A stretch of DNA of 64,000 nucleotides, taken from NCBI GenBank assembly GCA_963712065.1, contig CAVQGM010000001.1:124001-188000 (forward strand), written 5' to 3'. The position numbers and the translations under genes are program-made. The notes under the pieces are model-generated. The model was given only the letters and a program-made list of their open reading frames with translations, was not told the origin of the DNA and searched no databases. Positions within the stretch are counted from its first letter, which is position 1; each line of letters begins with the position of its first letter. The stretch is from CAVQGM01 sp963712065 (GTDB lineage Bacteria; Actinomycetota; Acidimicrobiia; Acidimicrobiales; Acidimicrobilacustridaceae). Below, piece by piece: positions 40,759-49,056 of this stretch.

Positions 40759-41931
40759 TCAGGCGGTCGACGTCGCGTCGGTGGGATCCCAGGCGGCGAG
40801 GTCGGCCAGCCGCGGGTCGTTGGAGAACATCTCCACGAGGGGCAGGTCGAGGCCGAGGCGGCGCTGCATGCGTTTGACCTCGAGCTCCTCGTTCCACAGC
40901 ACGAGGGTCACGACCAGGCCCTCCTCACCGGCGCGGGCGGTGCGGCCCGAACGGTGCAGGTAGGTCTTGTGGTCGTCGGGGGGATCGAAGTGGATCACCA
41001 CGTCGACGTCGTCGACGTGGATGCCGCGTGCCGCCACGTCGGTCGCCACGAGGATCGGGAGGCGTCCCTCGGAGAACGACGAGAGCGCCTTCTCGCGGTC
41101 GCTCTGGCGGAGGTCACCGTGGATGGCGCGGGCGGACACGCCCTCGCCGGCGAGGTCACGCGCCAACCGGTCGGCGGCGCGCTTGGTGTTCACGAAGATC
41201 ATCGTGCGGTCGAAGCTGCGGGCGATGGCCGCCGCGACCTTGGCCTTGTCGAGCTCGTGCACATGGATGAAGCGGTGCTCCATCTCGTCGACGGTGACGT
41301 TCCGCGACGCGACCTCGTGCAGCACGGGGTCGCGCTGGTAGCGCTTGATCAGGGTGTCGACGACACCGTCGAGGGTGGCCGAGAACAGCAGCGTCTGGTG
41401 CTCGCCCGGGATGTGCCGGAGGATCCACTCGACCTGGGGCAGGAACCCCATGTCGGCCATGCGGTCGGCCTCGTCGATGACCACCCGGTCGACCTCGTCG
41501 ACCCGCACGTCGCCCCGACCGATGAGGTCGATGAGCCGCCCCGGGGTGGCGACCACCATGTCGACGCCCTTGGCGAGCGCGTCGATCTGCGTCGTCATCT
41601 TGGCGCCGCCGTACACGGCCTCGACCGTGCGGCCCCGCACCTCGCCCAGGGGCGCGAGCTCGTCGCGGACCTGGACGGCCAGCTCCCGGGTGGGCACCAG
41701 GACCAGGGCCCGGGGCGCTCGCGACGAAGCCACCTCGAGGTGCTCGAGGATCGGCAGACCGAAGGCGAGGGTCTTTCCGGAGCCGGTCTTGGCCTTGCCG
41801 CTCACGTCCCGGCCGGCCAGGGCGTCGGGGATGGCCAGGCGCTGGATGGGGAACGGTTCGTCGATGCCTCTGGACTGCAGGGCGTCGACGAGATCCTGGG
41901 ACACGCCGAGCGTGCCGAATGTCGTCGTCAT
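40759..41931 (-). CDS. DEAD-box RNA helicase
   Basis: A 390-aa ATP-dependent RNA helicase core without a long C-terminal extension. Q motif FPIQRLAIPDAL, motif I AKTGSGKT, Ia PTRELAVQV, Ib TPGRLIDL, II DEAD, III SAT, IV MIFVNTKRAADRL, V ATDVAARGIHVDDV, VI HRSGRTARAGEEG are all present. It acts in ribosome assembly or mRNA unwinding, often under cold stress, but the specific role is not evident. The ATG is 10 nt after TAGCCT (41942-41947). Confidence 0.95.
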   Translation of the reverse strand: MTTTFGTLGVSQDLVDALQSRGIDEPFPIQRLAIPDALAGRDVSGKAKTGSGKTLAFGLPILEHLEVASSRAPRALVLVPTRELAVQVRDELAPLGEVRGRTVEAVYGGAKMTTQIDALAKGVDMVVATPGRLIDLIGRGDVRVDEVDRVVIDEADRMADMGFLPQVEWILRHIPGEHQTLLFSATLDGVVDTLIKRYQRDPVLHEVASRNVTVDEMEHRFIHVHELDKAKVAAAIARSFDRTMIFVNTKRAADRLARDLAGEGVSARAIHGDLRQSDREKALSSFSEGRLPILVATDVAARGIHVDDVDVVIHFDPPDDHKTYLHRSGRTARAGEEGLVVTLVLWNEELEVKRMQRRLGLDLPLVEMFSNDPRLADLAAWDPTDATSTA

Positions 41932-41941
41932 CTCGACGACC

Positions 41942-41947
41942 AGGCTA
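41942..41947 (-). promoter_or_regulatory. -10 box TAGCCT upstream of DEAD-box gene
   Basis: Ten nt before the ATG at 41931, giving a leader of only a few nt. Confidence 0.4.
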
Positions 41948-42010
41948 CCGGTCGGGCCGCCCGCTCCCGCGCCAGGCAGCCGAACGGGGCCGTACGGGGC
42001 CGTGCGGGGC

Positions 42011-42499
42011 TCAGCCGGGCAGGTTGGCCTCGATGGCCTCGACGACCTCGGGGGCGTCGGGCAGCACCGTCGGCCGGAAGCGGGCCACGACCTGGCCGTC
42101 GGGGCCGACGAGGAACTTCTCGAAGTTCCACTGGATGTCGCCGGCCTGGCCGTCGGCGTCGGGCACGGCGGTGAGGGTCTCGTAGAGGGGATGGCGGCCG
42201 TCGCCGTTGACCTCGACCTTCTCGAGGAGCGGGAAGGTCACGCCGTAGGTGGTGCTGCAGAAGGTGGCGATCTCGTCGGCGGTGCCGGGCTCCTGGCCGA
42301 GGAACTGGTTGCAGGGGACGCCGAGCACGCTGAACCCCCGCCCGGCGTAGGCCTCGTGGATCTTCTCGAGCTGCTCGTACTGCGGGGTGAGCCCGCACTT
42401 GGACGCCACGTTCACGATGAGGGTCGCCTTGCCCTCGAAGTCGTGGAGGTCGGCGGGCGAACCGTCCAGGTTGTTGATGTCGACGTCGTAGACGCTCAC
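42011..42499 (-). CDS. Glutathione-peroxidase-family thiol peroxidase
   Basis: A 162-aa GPx-fold enzyme that reduces peroxides, in bacteria usually with thioredoxin. The peroxidatic Cys is in NVASKCGLTPQYEQL (Cys, not Sec), and the Gln and Trp/Asn partners are in GVPCNQFLGQEPGT and WNFEKFLV. The Cys in PCNQF may serve as resolving Cys. The GTG at 42499 has GAGAGGGGACC upstream. A 14-bp palindrome (42531-42544) lies 31 nt ahead and may control it and the divergent PhyH gene. Confidence 0.9.
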   Translation of the reverse strand: MSVYDVDINNLDGSPADLHDFEGKATLIVNVASKCGLTPQYEQLEKIHEAYAGRGFSVLGVPCNQFLGQEPGTADEIATFCSTTYGVTFPLLEKVEVNGDGRHPLYETLTAVPDADGQAGDIQWNFEKFLVGPDGQVVARFRPTVLPDAPEVVEAIEANLPG

Positions 42500-42530
42500 G
42501 GGGTCCCCTCTCGTGGTGTCCGCCCTCACC

Positions 42531-42544
42531 CGACCGTTCGGTCG
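42531..42544. promoter_or_regulatory. Palindromic TetR-type operator candidate
   Basis: CGACCG-TT-CGGTCG is a perfect 14-bp palindrome with arms of the GACCG/CGGTC type frequent in TetR operators. It lies between the divergent glutathione peroxidase and PhyH genes and is positioned to regulate either. Confidence 0.5.
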
Positions 42545-42673
42545 CGGTCAGGACGAGCGGCGGTGCCGGTCCGAGCAACGCTCGTCGGTCGGGGCTATTC
42601 CCGATCCACGTCCGATGGGCCGGGGCCGGCGGCCCGACGCTCCTAGGATGGACGTCGGACGAGAGGGGAATGC

Positions 42674-43516
42674 ATGGTCGAGACGATCGACGGGTCGGCC
42701 CTCCGGGCTCACCTCGACCGCATCGCCGAGCAGGGGTACACGGTCATCGAGGACGCCATCGAGCCCGACCTCGTCGACGCCCTCCACGACGATCTGCTGC
42801 GCCTCGAGCGCGAGCTCGACGTGCGACCGGCCGGGAACGACTTCGAGGGCGCCCGCACCGTGCGGATCTACAACCTCCTCGTGCACGGCCCGCTCTACGA
42901 AGCCATCCCCGTGCACCCGACGGTGCTCCCCGTCGTCGAGGGCGTGCTCGACCGCGGCTGCCTCGTCTCGTCGCTGTCGTCCATCGCCATCGATCCGGGC
43001 GAGACCGCACAGCCGATCCACGCCGACGACCAGTTGATCCCCATCCCGAAGCCCCACCCGCCGGTCGTGTGCAACACCATGTGGGCGATCACGGACTTCA
43101 CCGAGGCCAACGGCGCCACCCGGTTGGTCCCCGGCTCGCACCTCGGGGGGGACCCCGACTACGGCGGCTCCTACCCGACGGTGGCCGCCGAGATGGCCAA
43201 GGGCAGCGTGCTCGTCTGGAACGGGAGCCTGTGGCACGGTGGGGGGGCCAACACCTCCGGCCGGCGCCGGGTCGGGATCGCCATGAACTACTGCGCGGGG
43301 TACATCCGCCAGCAGGAGAACCAGCAGCTCGGCATCCCCCGTCCGGTCGCCCGTCGCTTCTCACCCCGTCTGCGGGAGCTGGTCGGCTACTCGATCTACC
43401 GTGGCCTCATCGGACACGTCGACAAGAAGAACCCGGCCACCCTCCTCGATGAGGAGCCCGACGGCGCCGACGGGGCCGACCCCGACCGCGAGGAGATGGT
43501 GTGGGACCTCATCTGA
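42674..43516 (+). CDS. Phytanoyl-CoA dioxygenase (PhyH) family protein
   Basis: A 280-aa Fe(II)/2-oxoglutarate oxygenase. The iron triad is His and Asp in QPIHADDQ and the distal His in NGSLWHGGGANTS; the 2-oxoglutarate Arg is in SGRRRVGIAMNY. PhyH relatives hydroxylate branched acyl-CoAs or small natural-product substrates; the substrate here is unknown. The ribosome site AGAGGGG precedes two nearby ATGs (42670 and 42674); only the second is in frame. Confidence 0.88.
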   Translation: MVETIDGSALRAHLDRIAEQGYTVIEDAIEPDLVDALHDDLLRLERELDVRPAGNDFEGARTVRIYNLLVHGPLYEAIPVHPTVLPVVEGVLDRGCLVSSLSSIAIDPGETAQPIHADDQLIPIPKPHPPVVCNTMWAITDFTEANGATRLVPGSHLGGDPDYGGSYPTVAAEMAKGSVLVWNGSLWHGGGANTSGRRRVGIAMNYCAGYIRQQENQQLGIPRPVARRFSPRLRELVGYSIYRGLIGHVDKKNPATLLDEEPDGADGADPDREEMVWDLI

Positions 43517-43628
43517 CCCGGCGCCCGTCGGCGCGTGGGTCGTCGGGACCATTCAGGTCAAGGACCGTGCCGCCGGCGCCGACACGGCCGGGGATGAGGT
43601 CTGCTCGGGGCGACGACGGCGGACGCGC

Positions 43629-44723
43629 ATGACCACCGACCCGTTCGCGCCGGCGCGAGCCCGTCACGCCCTCGAGATGGCCGGGCTCCCGACGAACGTG
43701 GAGTTGACGCGCGCCGACTCGGTCACCAACGAGGTCTGGCTCACCGAGCACCACGTCATCAGGGTCAACCGGCGGATGAGCGCCCGCCTCCACCGCGAGG
43801 CCGTGCTCGCCCCCCAGCTGCCCCCGGCCTGCCGCTACCCGCGCGTGGTGGCCTACGGCGGTGAGTCGGGGCGCGACTGGCTGGTCACCGAGCGGCTGCC
43901 CGGTGTCCCGCTCGTGGCGGCGTGGCCCATGATGGGCGAGGGCTCGCGGCGCTCGGCCATCGAGCAGGTCGCCGCCATCGTGCGCCGGCTCCATCAGGTG
44001 CCGACGCCGCCCGACCTCCCCCACGCCGACGGTCCCCCACAGCTGCTCGACCCCGAGCGGCTGCCCGTCGTGGCGCCGATGCTCGACGCCCTCGACGAGC
44101 TCGGGACCCTGCTCCCGCACGATTCGGGGCTCATCCGCGACGCCCGCCACCTCGTGCTGCAGAGCTCGGCCGTGCTGACCCCGTTCGGCACCGACCGCTT
44201 GATCCACGGCGACCTCCACCTCGGCAACGTGCTGTGGGAGCACGGCGAGGTCACCGGACTGCTCGATCTCGAGTTCGCCCGGGGGGCGCCCGCCGACGTC
44301 GAGCTCGACATGCTGCTGCGGTTCTGCAGCCACCCCGACTGGTTCGTGCCCGCCCACCTCGAGGCGGTGACCGAACCGGCCGACTTCCGTGACGTCCCCC
44401 GGTGGTTCCGAGCCGACTACCCGGAGCTGTTCGACCACGAGTACCTGCTCGAGCGGATGCTGCTGTACAGCCTCGCCCACGACATCAGCGACCTGCTGAC
44501 CCAGCTGCGCGCCCAACCGCTCTCCGTGTCCCCCCGCGACCTGCCCGACTACCACGCCTACAAGCGGATCGAGCACGTGCTGCGCGGTCGGAGCTACCTC
44601 CACCGCCTGGCGGGACACGGCTGGTGGGAGTGGGACCCCCGCGACCTCGACATGGGCGGCGAGGTGCTGCGCCCGCCCTCCGAGGGTGAGATCGGCGGCG
44701 GGGTGCTCCCCCACCGACCCTGA
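43629..44723 (+). CDS. Aminoglycoside-phosphotransferase (APH)-family kinase
   Basis: A 364-aa APH-fold protein. The catalytic loop is LIHGDLHLGNVLWEHG (HGD-x-H-x-x-N) and the metal Asp is in GLLDLEFARGAP. N-terminal ATP lobe: TNEVWLTEHHVIRVNRRMSA. APH-family genes of this type in soil actinomycetes phosphorylate many small molecules (choline, macrolides, sugars), so drug resistance should not be assumed. No ribosome site stands out before ATG 43629. The gene follows PhyH with 112 nt between them. Confidence 0.82.
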   Translation: MTTDPFAPARARHALEMAGLPTNVELTRADSVTNEVWLTEHHVIRVNRRMSARLHREAVLAPQLPPACRYPRVVAYGGESGRDWLVTERLPGVPLVAAWPMMGEGSRRSAIEQVAAIVRRLHQVPTPPDLPHADGPPQLLDPERLPVVAPMLDALDELGTLLPHDSGLIRDARHLVLQSSAVLTPFGTDRLIHGDLHLGNVLWEHGEVTGLLDLEFARGAPADVELDMLLRFCSHPDWFVPAHLEAVTEPADFRDVPRWFRADYPELFDHEYLLERMLLYSLAHDISDLLTQLRAQPLSVSPRDLPDYHAYKRIEHVLRGRSYLHRLAGHGWWEWDPRDLDMGGEVLRPPSEGEIGGGVLPHRP

Positions 44724-44759
44724 GCACCACTCGATCCGATCGCCGATGCCGGCGGCCGG

Positions 44760-45608
44760 TCAGCTCTCCTCGACGGCTTCGCCGTCGGGGGTGTGGCGGT
44801 GGCCGTCGACGTAGGGCTCGTCGTCGTCGTCGGGACGGCGGCGAAGGCCTCGCACCGCCAGCACGACCACGGCCCCGCCGATGGCGGCCAGGCTGGTCCA
44901 GATGTTCACCCGGATGCCGAGGATGAGGCTGGCATCGTCGATGCGCAGCGACTCGACCCAGAGCCGCCCGAGCCCGTAGCCGCCCACGTAGAGCACGAAC
45001 ACGTTGCCCGGACGCAGCACGCGTCGGCGGTCGATCCAGATCAGGAAGCCCATCAGCGCCAGGTTCCACAGGCCCTCGTACAGGAACGTGGGGTGGAACG
45101 TCGGGTCCTGCTCGTACCCGAGCGGCCGGTTCTCGGCCGAGATCTCGAGGCCCCAGGGCAGGTCGGTCGGGCGGCCGAAGACCTCCTGGTTGAACCAGTT
45201 CCCGAGGCGACCGATGGCCTGGGCGAGCGGGAGCGCGGGGGCGACCACATCGAGCCCGACGGGGAGGCGGATGCCCTTCCGGTAGCCGACGTACACGCCG
45301 ACCGCCACCCCGAGGATGATCCCGCCGGGGATGCCGAGGCCGCCCTCCCACACCTTGACGACGTCGAGCGGTCGATCGGGGAAGTACGTCTTCCAGTCGG
45401 TGACGACGTGGTACAGCCGGGCACCGATCAGGCCGGCCGGCACCGCCCACAGGGCGATGGTCGTCATGTCCTCGGGATCGCCGCCCCGGGCGCGGAAGCG
45501 ACGGCGCGCCATCTCGACGCCGGCGACGACGCCGATGGCGATCATCAGGCCGTAGGCCCGGAACGGGCCGATGGCGTTGGATCCCGGGCTCGGCAGGCTG
45601 GCGAGCAT
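44760..45608 (-). CDS. lgt: Prolipoprotein diacylglyceryl transferase
   Basis: A 282-aa integral membrane enzyme that transfers diacylglycerol to the lipobox Cys of prolipoproteins. The Lgt signature GRLGNWFNQEVFGRPTDLPW is intact, with the essential Arg in the H-G-G region (WEGGLGIPGGIILG) and about seven membrane segments. The tail (RRRPDDDDEPY...) is acidic and cytoplasmic. The ATG overlaps the acyl-CoA dehydrogenase stop by one base (TGATG), an unusual partner. Confidence 0.93.
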   Translation of the reverse strand: MLASLPSPGSNAIGPFRAYGLMIAIGVVAGVEMARRRFRARGGDPEDMTTIALWAVPAGLIGARLYHVVTDWKTYFPDRPLDVVKVWEGGLGIPGGIILGVAVGVYVGYRKGIRLPVGLDVVAPALPLAQAIGRLGNWFNQEVFGRPTDLPWGLEISAENRPLGYEQDPTFHPTFLYEGLWNLALMGFLIWIDRRRVLRPGNVFVLYVGGYGLGRLWVESLRIDDASLILGIRVNIWTSLAAIGGAVVVLAVRGLRRRPDDDDEPYVDGHRHTPDGEAVEES

Positions 45609-47413
45609 CAGCCGGCGAGCACGTCCGGCTCGACGGCGTACAGATCCTCGAACCCGGCGGTCACGGCGCCGGCCAGGCCCTGGACCGCCGGTAGGAGCTG
45701 TTCGGCGAAGAAGCGAGCGGTCACGACCTTGGCCTCGAGGAAGGCCCGGTCGCCGTTCGCCTGCGGAGCGGCCTCGTGGGCGGCAAGCGCCTGGCGGGCC
45801 ATGACCCACCCGGCCACCACCAGGCTGAACATGCGGAGGTAGGGCGTGGCGCCGGCCAGCGCGTTGCGGGGATCGGCCGTGCCGTGCTCCATCATCCAGT
45901 GGGTGGTGTCGGCGAGCGTGGTCAGCGCGGCGGCGAGGTTGGCGCGGATGGGGGCGAGGTCGTCGCCACCCTTCTCGAGCACCGGGTCGAGGGCGGCGAT
46001 CATGGCGAGGAAGTCGGTGATCGCGCCGCCGCCACGCATGCCCAGCTTGCGGCCGACGAGGTCCATCGCCTGGATGCCGTTGGTGCCCTCGTAGATCGAG
46101 GTGATCCGGGCGTCGCGGTAGTGCTGCGGCACACCCGACTCCTCGATGAAGCCCATGCCGCCGTAGACCTGGATGGCGAGGCTGGTGACCTCGATGCCCA
46201 TGTCGGTGCTCCACGCCTTGGCGACGGGGATGAGGAGGTCGACCTCCTCCTTCTTGGCGTCGCGGATGGCCTGGTCGGGGTGGTGGGCGGCCAGGTCGAT
46301 GCTCTCGGCGGTGACGTAGATGATCCCCCGCATGGCCTCGATCAGGCTCTTCATGGTGAGCAGCATCCGCTTGACGTCGGGATGGTCGACGATGGGTGAC
46401 ATCTCCCCGGGCGGTGCGCCCGGCGCCCGCCCCTGACGACGCTCCTGCGCGTACTGGATGGCGTCCTGCCAGGCCCGCTCGGCCAGCGAGAGGCCTTCGA
46501 GACCGACCGACAGCCGCGCGTTGTTCATCATCGTGAACATGTAGCGCATGCCCTGGTTCTCCTCGCCGATCAGGTAGCCGACCGCGCCACCCTTCTCGCC
46601 GTAGGACATCACGCACGTGGGGCTGGCCTTGATGCCCATCTTGTGCTCGATCGACACGCACGTGACGTCGTTGCGCTCCCCGAGCGAGCCGTCGTCGTCC
46701 ACCAGGTACTTGGGCACGATGAAGCAGGAGATGCCCTTCGTGCCGGGAGGCGCGTCTGGGGTGCGGGCCAGCACGAGGTGCACGATGTTGTCGGCCATGT
46801 CGTGCTCGCCGAAGGTGATGTAGATCTTCGTGCCGGTGATCAGGTAGCTGCCGTCGCCCTGCGGTATCGCCTTGGTGCGCACCGCGCCGACGTCCGAGCC
46901 GGCCTGGGGCTCGGTGAGGTTCATGGTGCCGGTCCACTCCCCCGTCACCATCTTCCGCAGGTAGCGCTCCTTGTGCTCCTCCGAGCCGTGGTGCATGAGC
47001 AGGTCGATGGCGCCCTGGGTGAGCAGGGGGCACATCGAGAACGCCATGTTCGCCGAGCTGATCAGCTCCTGCATGGCCACGCCGACGAGCCAGGGGAAGC
47101 CACCGCCGCCGTAGTCGGCCGGGAAGGGCACGCCGCCCCAGCCGGCCGAGACGTACTGCTGGTAGGCGCGGGCGAAGCCCTCGGGCGTCGTGACCGTGCC
47201 GTCGGCAGGGTCGTGGATCGAGCCGTGGACGTCACCGGGGTGGTTGAGGGGGGCGATCACGTCGGCGATGAAGCGCCCGTTCTCCTCGAGGATGCCCCTG
47301 ACGATGTCGGGGTCGGTGCCGGCGAAGTCCTCGAGTTGGGAGAGCTCGTCGACGTCGACCAGGTGGTCGAGGACGAAGAAGATGTCACGGAGGGGAGGTC
47401 GGTACTCAGCCAT
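45608..47413 (-). CDS. Acyl-CoA dehydrogenase, FadE5-like
   Basis: A 601-aa long-form acyl-CoA dehydrogenase close to mycobacterial FadE5 in length and layout. FAD motifs are GTMNLTEPQAGSDVGAVRTK and ITGTKIYITFGEHDMADNIV; the catalytic base is the Glu of TSIYEGTNGIQAMDLVGRKL; extra N- and C-terminal helices (DILEE... and QALAAHEAAPQANGDRAFLE) are typical of the long form. FadE5 acts on a wide range of straight-chain acyl-CoAs. The ATG is 8 nt after TAGCCT (47422-47427). lgt follows with a one-base overlap. Confidence 0.92.
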   Translation of the reverse strand: MAEYRPPLRDIFFVLDHLVDVDELSQLEDFAGTDPDIVRGILEENGRFIADVIAPLNHPGDVHGSIHDPADGTVTTPEGFARAYQQYVSAGWGGVPFPADYGGGGFPWLVGVAMQELISSANMAFSMCPLLTQGAIDLLMHHGSEEHKERYLRKMVTGEWTGTMNLTEPQAGSDVGAVRTKAIPQGDGSYLITGTKIYITFGEHDMADNIVHLVLARTPDAPPGTKGISCFIVPKYLVDDDGSLGERNDVTCVSIEHKMGIKASPTCVMSYGEKGGAVGYLIGEENQGMRYMFTMMNNARLSVGLEGLSLAERAWQDAIQYAQERRQGRAPGAPPGEMSPIVDHPDVKRMLLTMKSLIEAMRGIIYVTAESIDLAAHHPDQAIRDAKKEEVDLLIPVAKAWSTDMGIEVTSLAIQVYGGMGFIEESGVPQHYRDARITSIYEGTNGIQAMDLVGRKLGMRGGGAITDFLAMIAALDPVLEKGGDDLAPIRANLAAALTTLADTTHWMMEHGTADPRNALAGATPYLRMFSLVVAGWVMARQALAAHEAAPQANGDRAFLEAKVVTARFFAEQLLPAVQGLAGAVTAGFEDLYAVEPDVLAG

Positions 47414-47421
47414 CGGGGGTC

Positions 47422-47427
47422 AGGCTA
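47422..47427 (-). promoter_or_regulatory. -10 box TAGCCT, leaderless start 47413
   Basis: Eight nt before the ATG of the FadE5-like gene; promoter of the FadE5-lgt unit. Confidence 0.45.
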
Positions 47428-47490
47428 GGCCCCGTCCCGGAGCGGGGCCATCGCGGGGCGGGGGCGGCGCTCCTCTGCCGCCGTTTGCCC

Positions 47491-47496
47491 TAACCT
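47491..47496 (+). promoter_or_regulatory. -10 box TAACCT, leaderless start 47503
   Basis: Six nt before the GTG of the enoyl-CoA isomerase. Confidence 0.4.
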
Positions 47497-47502
47497 CCGG
47501 CC

Positions 47503-48156
47503 GTGATCGAGCTCGAACGACACGGCGACGTCGCGGTCGTGCGCATGCGCAACGGCGAGAACCGGTTCAACCGTCGGTCCGTGGATGCGCTGCACGGCAT
47601 CCTCGACGAGATCGACGCCACCGAGGGGCCCTTGGCCGTGGTCACCACCGGGGAGGGGAAGTTCTACTCGAACGGCCTCGACCTCGACTGGATCGCCGCC
47701 AACGGCGACGCCGCGGGCCCGATGATCGCCGACGTGCACCGCCTGCTCGGGCGGGTGCTGGGGTTCGCCGGCTACACGGTGGCGGCGGTGAACGGCCACG
47801 CCTTCGCCGGTGGCGCCATGCTCGCCACCGCCCACGACGTGGTGGTGATGCGCGACGACCGAGGGTACTGGTGCCTGCCCGAGGTCGATCTCGGGTTGCC
47901 GCTCACCGAGGGGATGCACGCGGTCATCACGGCTCGACTGCCCCGCCGCACCGCCCACGAGGCCATGGTGACCGGTCGGCGCTACCCCGCGGCGGAGATG
48001 GTCGCCGGGGGCATCGCCGACGTGGCCGTGCCCGAGGACGCCGTGGTGGCCACGGCCATCGCCATGGCCGCCGAGTACGCGGCCAAGGACCGCGAGGTGA
48101 TCGCGCGCCACAAGCGACTCTCGTACGGCGCGGCCATCGACGCCTGCGGCGCCTGA
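47503..48156 (+). CDS. Enoyl-CoA hydratase/isomerase (ECI-like)
   Basis: A 217-aa crotonase-fold protein. The oxyanion hole is formed by KFYSNGLDLDWIA and HAFAGGAMLATAHD; the Glu in CLPEVDLGLPLTEGM sits at the site of the active Glu of Delta3-Delta2-enoyl-CoA isomerases. It lacks the second Glu of true hydratases, favouring the isomerase. It is shorter than the 260-aa norm because the C-terminal helices are reduced. It is divergent from the FadE5-like gene (90 bp) and would let that enzyme's pathway handle unsaturated chains. GTG 6 nt after TAACCT. Confidence 0.82.
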   Translation: MIELERHGDVAVVRMRNGENRFNRRSVDALHGILDEIDATEGPLAVVTTGEGKFYSNGLDLDWIAANGDAAGPMIADVHRLLGRVLGFAGYTVAAVNGHAFAGGAMLATAHDVVVMRDDRGYWCLPEVDLGLPLTEGMHAVITARLPRRTAHEAMVTGRRYPAAEMVAGGIADVAVPEDAVVATAIAMAAEYAAKDREVIARHKRLSYGAAIDACGA

Positions 48157-48203
48157 CCGGCGACGGGTTCGGTCCGAGCGCCGGCCGAGCGACGCCCTCG
48201 CGG

Positions 48204-48956
48204 TCAGAGGTCGAAGACCTCGAACGAGACGGCGTGGGGGACGCCGACGCGGGCGCCCACCGCCTCGGCCATGGGGGTGAGGAACGCGCCGGGATCGGTC
48301 ATGTCGCCGCCGCCCAGCCCTTCCAGGTACGCCCGATGGGCGGCGAGCGAGGCGATGCCCCGGTCGAGGTGGCCGGTGACGTCGACGAAGTGCGTGGCGC
48401 GGGGCGAGCCGGCGAAGGCCGCCCACCGCACGCCCGCCCAGGGCTCGAGGCCCTCGTCGGCCAGCTCGGGGAAGATCCACCGGTTCCCGGCGTCGCGGGC
48501 GGCGTCGAGCAGCGCGAGCCCGACCACCCGGTGGTCGGCCATGTTGAACGCCCCGCCCCCGGCGGCGGGGTCGGCGGGGTCGGCGAACGACAGGCGGAAG
48601 TTGATGCCCACGACCAGTTCGGGTCGGCGCCGGCGGATGACGCGGGCGAGGTCGCGGCGCAGCGGGAGACCCCCGTCGACGACGCCGTCGGGGTGGCCCA
48701 GGAACTCGACCTCCTCGACGCCGACCAGGCGGGCGCCGGCGATCTCCTCGGCCTCGCGGAGGGGACCACACGTGGCCGGGTCCAAGCCGTCGATGCCGGC
48801 CTCGCCGCTCGTCACCAGCGCGTAGGCGACCTGCCGGCGCTCGGTCGTCCATCGCGCCACGGCGGTCGCGGCGCCGTACTCCATGTCGTCGGGGTGGGCC
48901 ACGACGCACAACGCGGTCGACCAGTCGTCGGACAGAGGTGCGAGGGAGCGAGCCAT
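48204..48956 (-). CDS. PIG-L-family N-deacetylase
   Basis: A 250-aa PIG-L/LmbE deacetylase. The zinc motif AHPDDMEYG (His-Pro-Asp-Asp) is intact, with a third ligand in NMADHRVVGLALLDAARDAG. Relatives include mycothiol MshB/Mca and N-acetylglucosaminyl-PI deacetylases, both plausible in an actinomycete; the identity is not decided. The ATG is 6 nt after TAGCGT (48963-48968). Confidence 0.85.
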   Translation of the reverse strand: MARSLAPLSDDWSTALCVVAHPDDMEYGAATAVARWTTERRQVAYALVTSGEAGIDGLDPATCGPLREAEEIAGARLVGVEEVEFLGHPDGVVDGGLPLRRDLARVIRRRRPELVVGINFRLSFADPADPAAGGGAFNMADHRVVGLALLDAARDAGNRWIFPELADEGLEPWAGVRWAAFAGSPRATHFVDVTGHLDRGIASLAAHRAYLEGLGGGDMTDPGAFLTPMAEAVGARVGVPHAVSFEVFDL

Positions 48957-48962
48957 CCGGTG

Positions 48963-48968
48963 ACGCTA
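48963..48968 (-). promoter_or_regulatory. -10 box TAGCGT, leaderless start 48956
   Basis: Six nt before the ATG of the PIG-L deacetylase. Confidence 0.45.
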
Positions 48969-49056
48969 GCGCCGGGGCTCACCCACGACCCCGGCCGGCA
49001 CGACGCCGACCCGGCTGCCATGATCCCCCGGGCTCGACGAGACGAGGGGGGAGACG

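Noticed and set aside
38301..40963. Two long plus-strand Ser/Gly-rich frames (858 and 811 aa)
   Set aside because: Mirror images of the acidic-repeat gene on the minus strand; their repeats are the complement of its codons.
40450..42174. 574-aa frame opposite the DEAD-box gene
   Set aside because: Antisense to an unambiguous DEAD-box helicase; no family features.
42011..42499. Sec in the glutathione peroxidase
   Set aside because: The active-site codon encodes Cys (SKCGLTPQY); no in-frame TGA.
43629..44723. Aminoglycoside-resistance gene
   Set aside because: APH-fold alone does not show drug activity; relatives phosphorylate many substrates.
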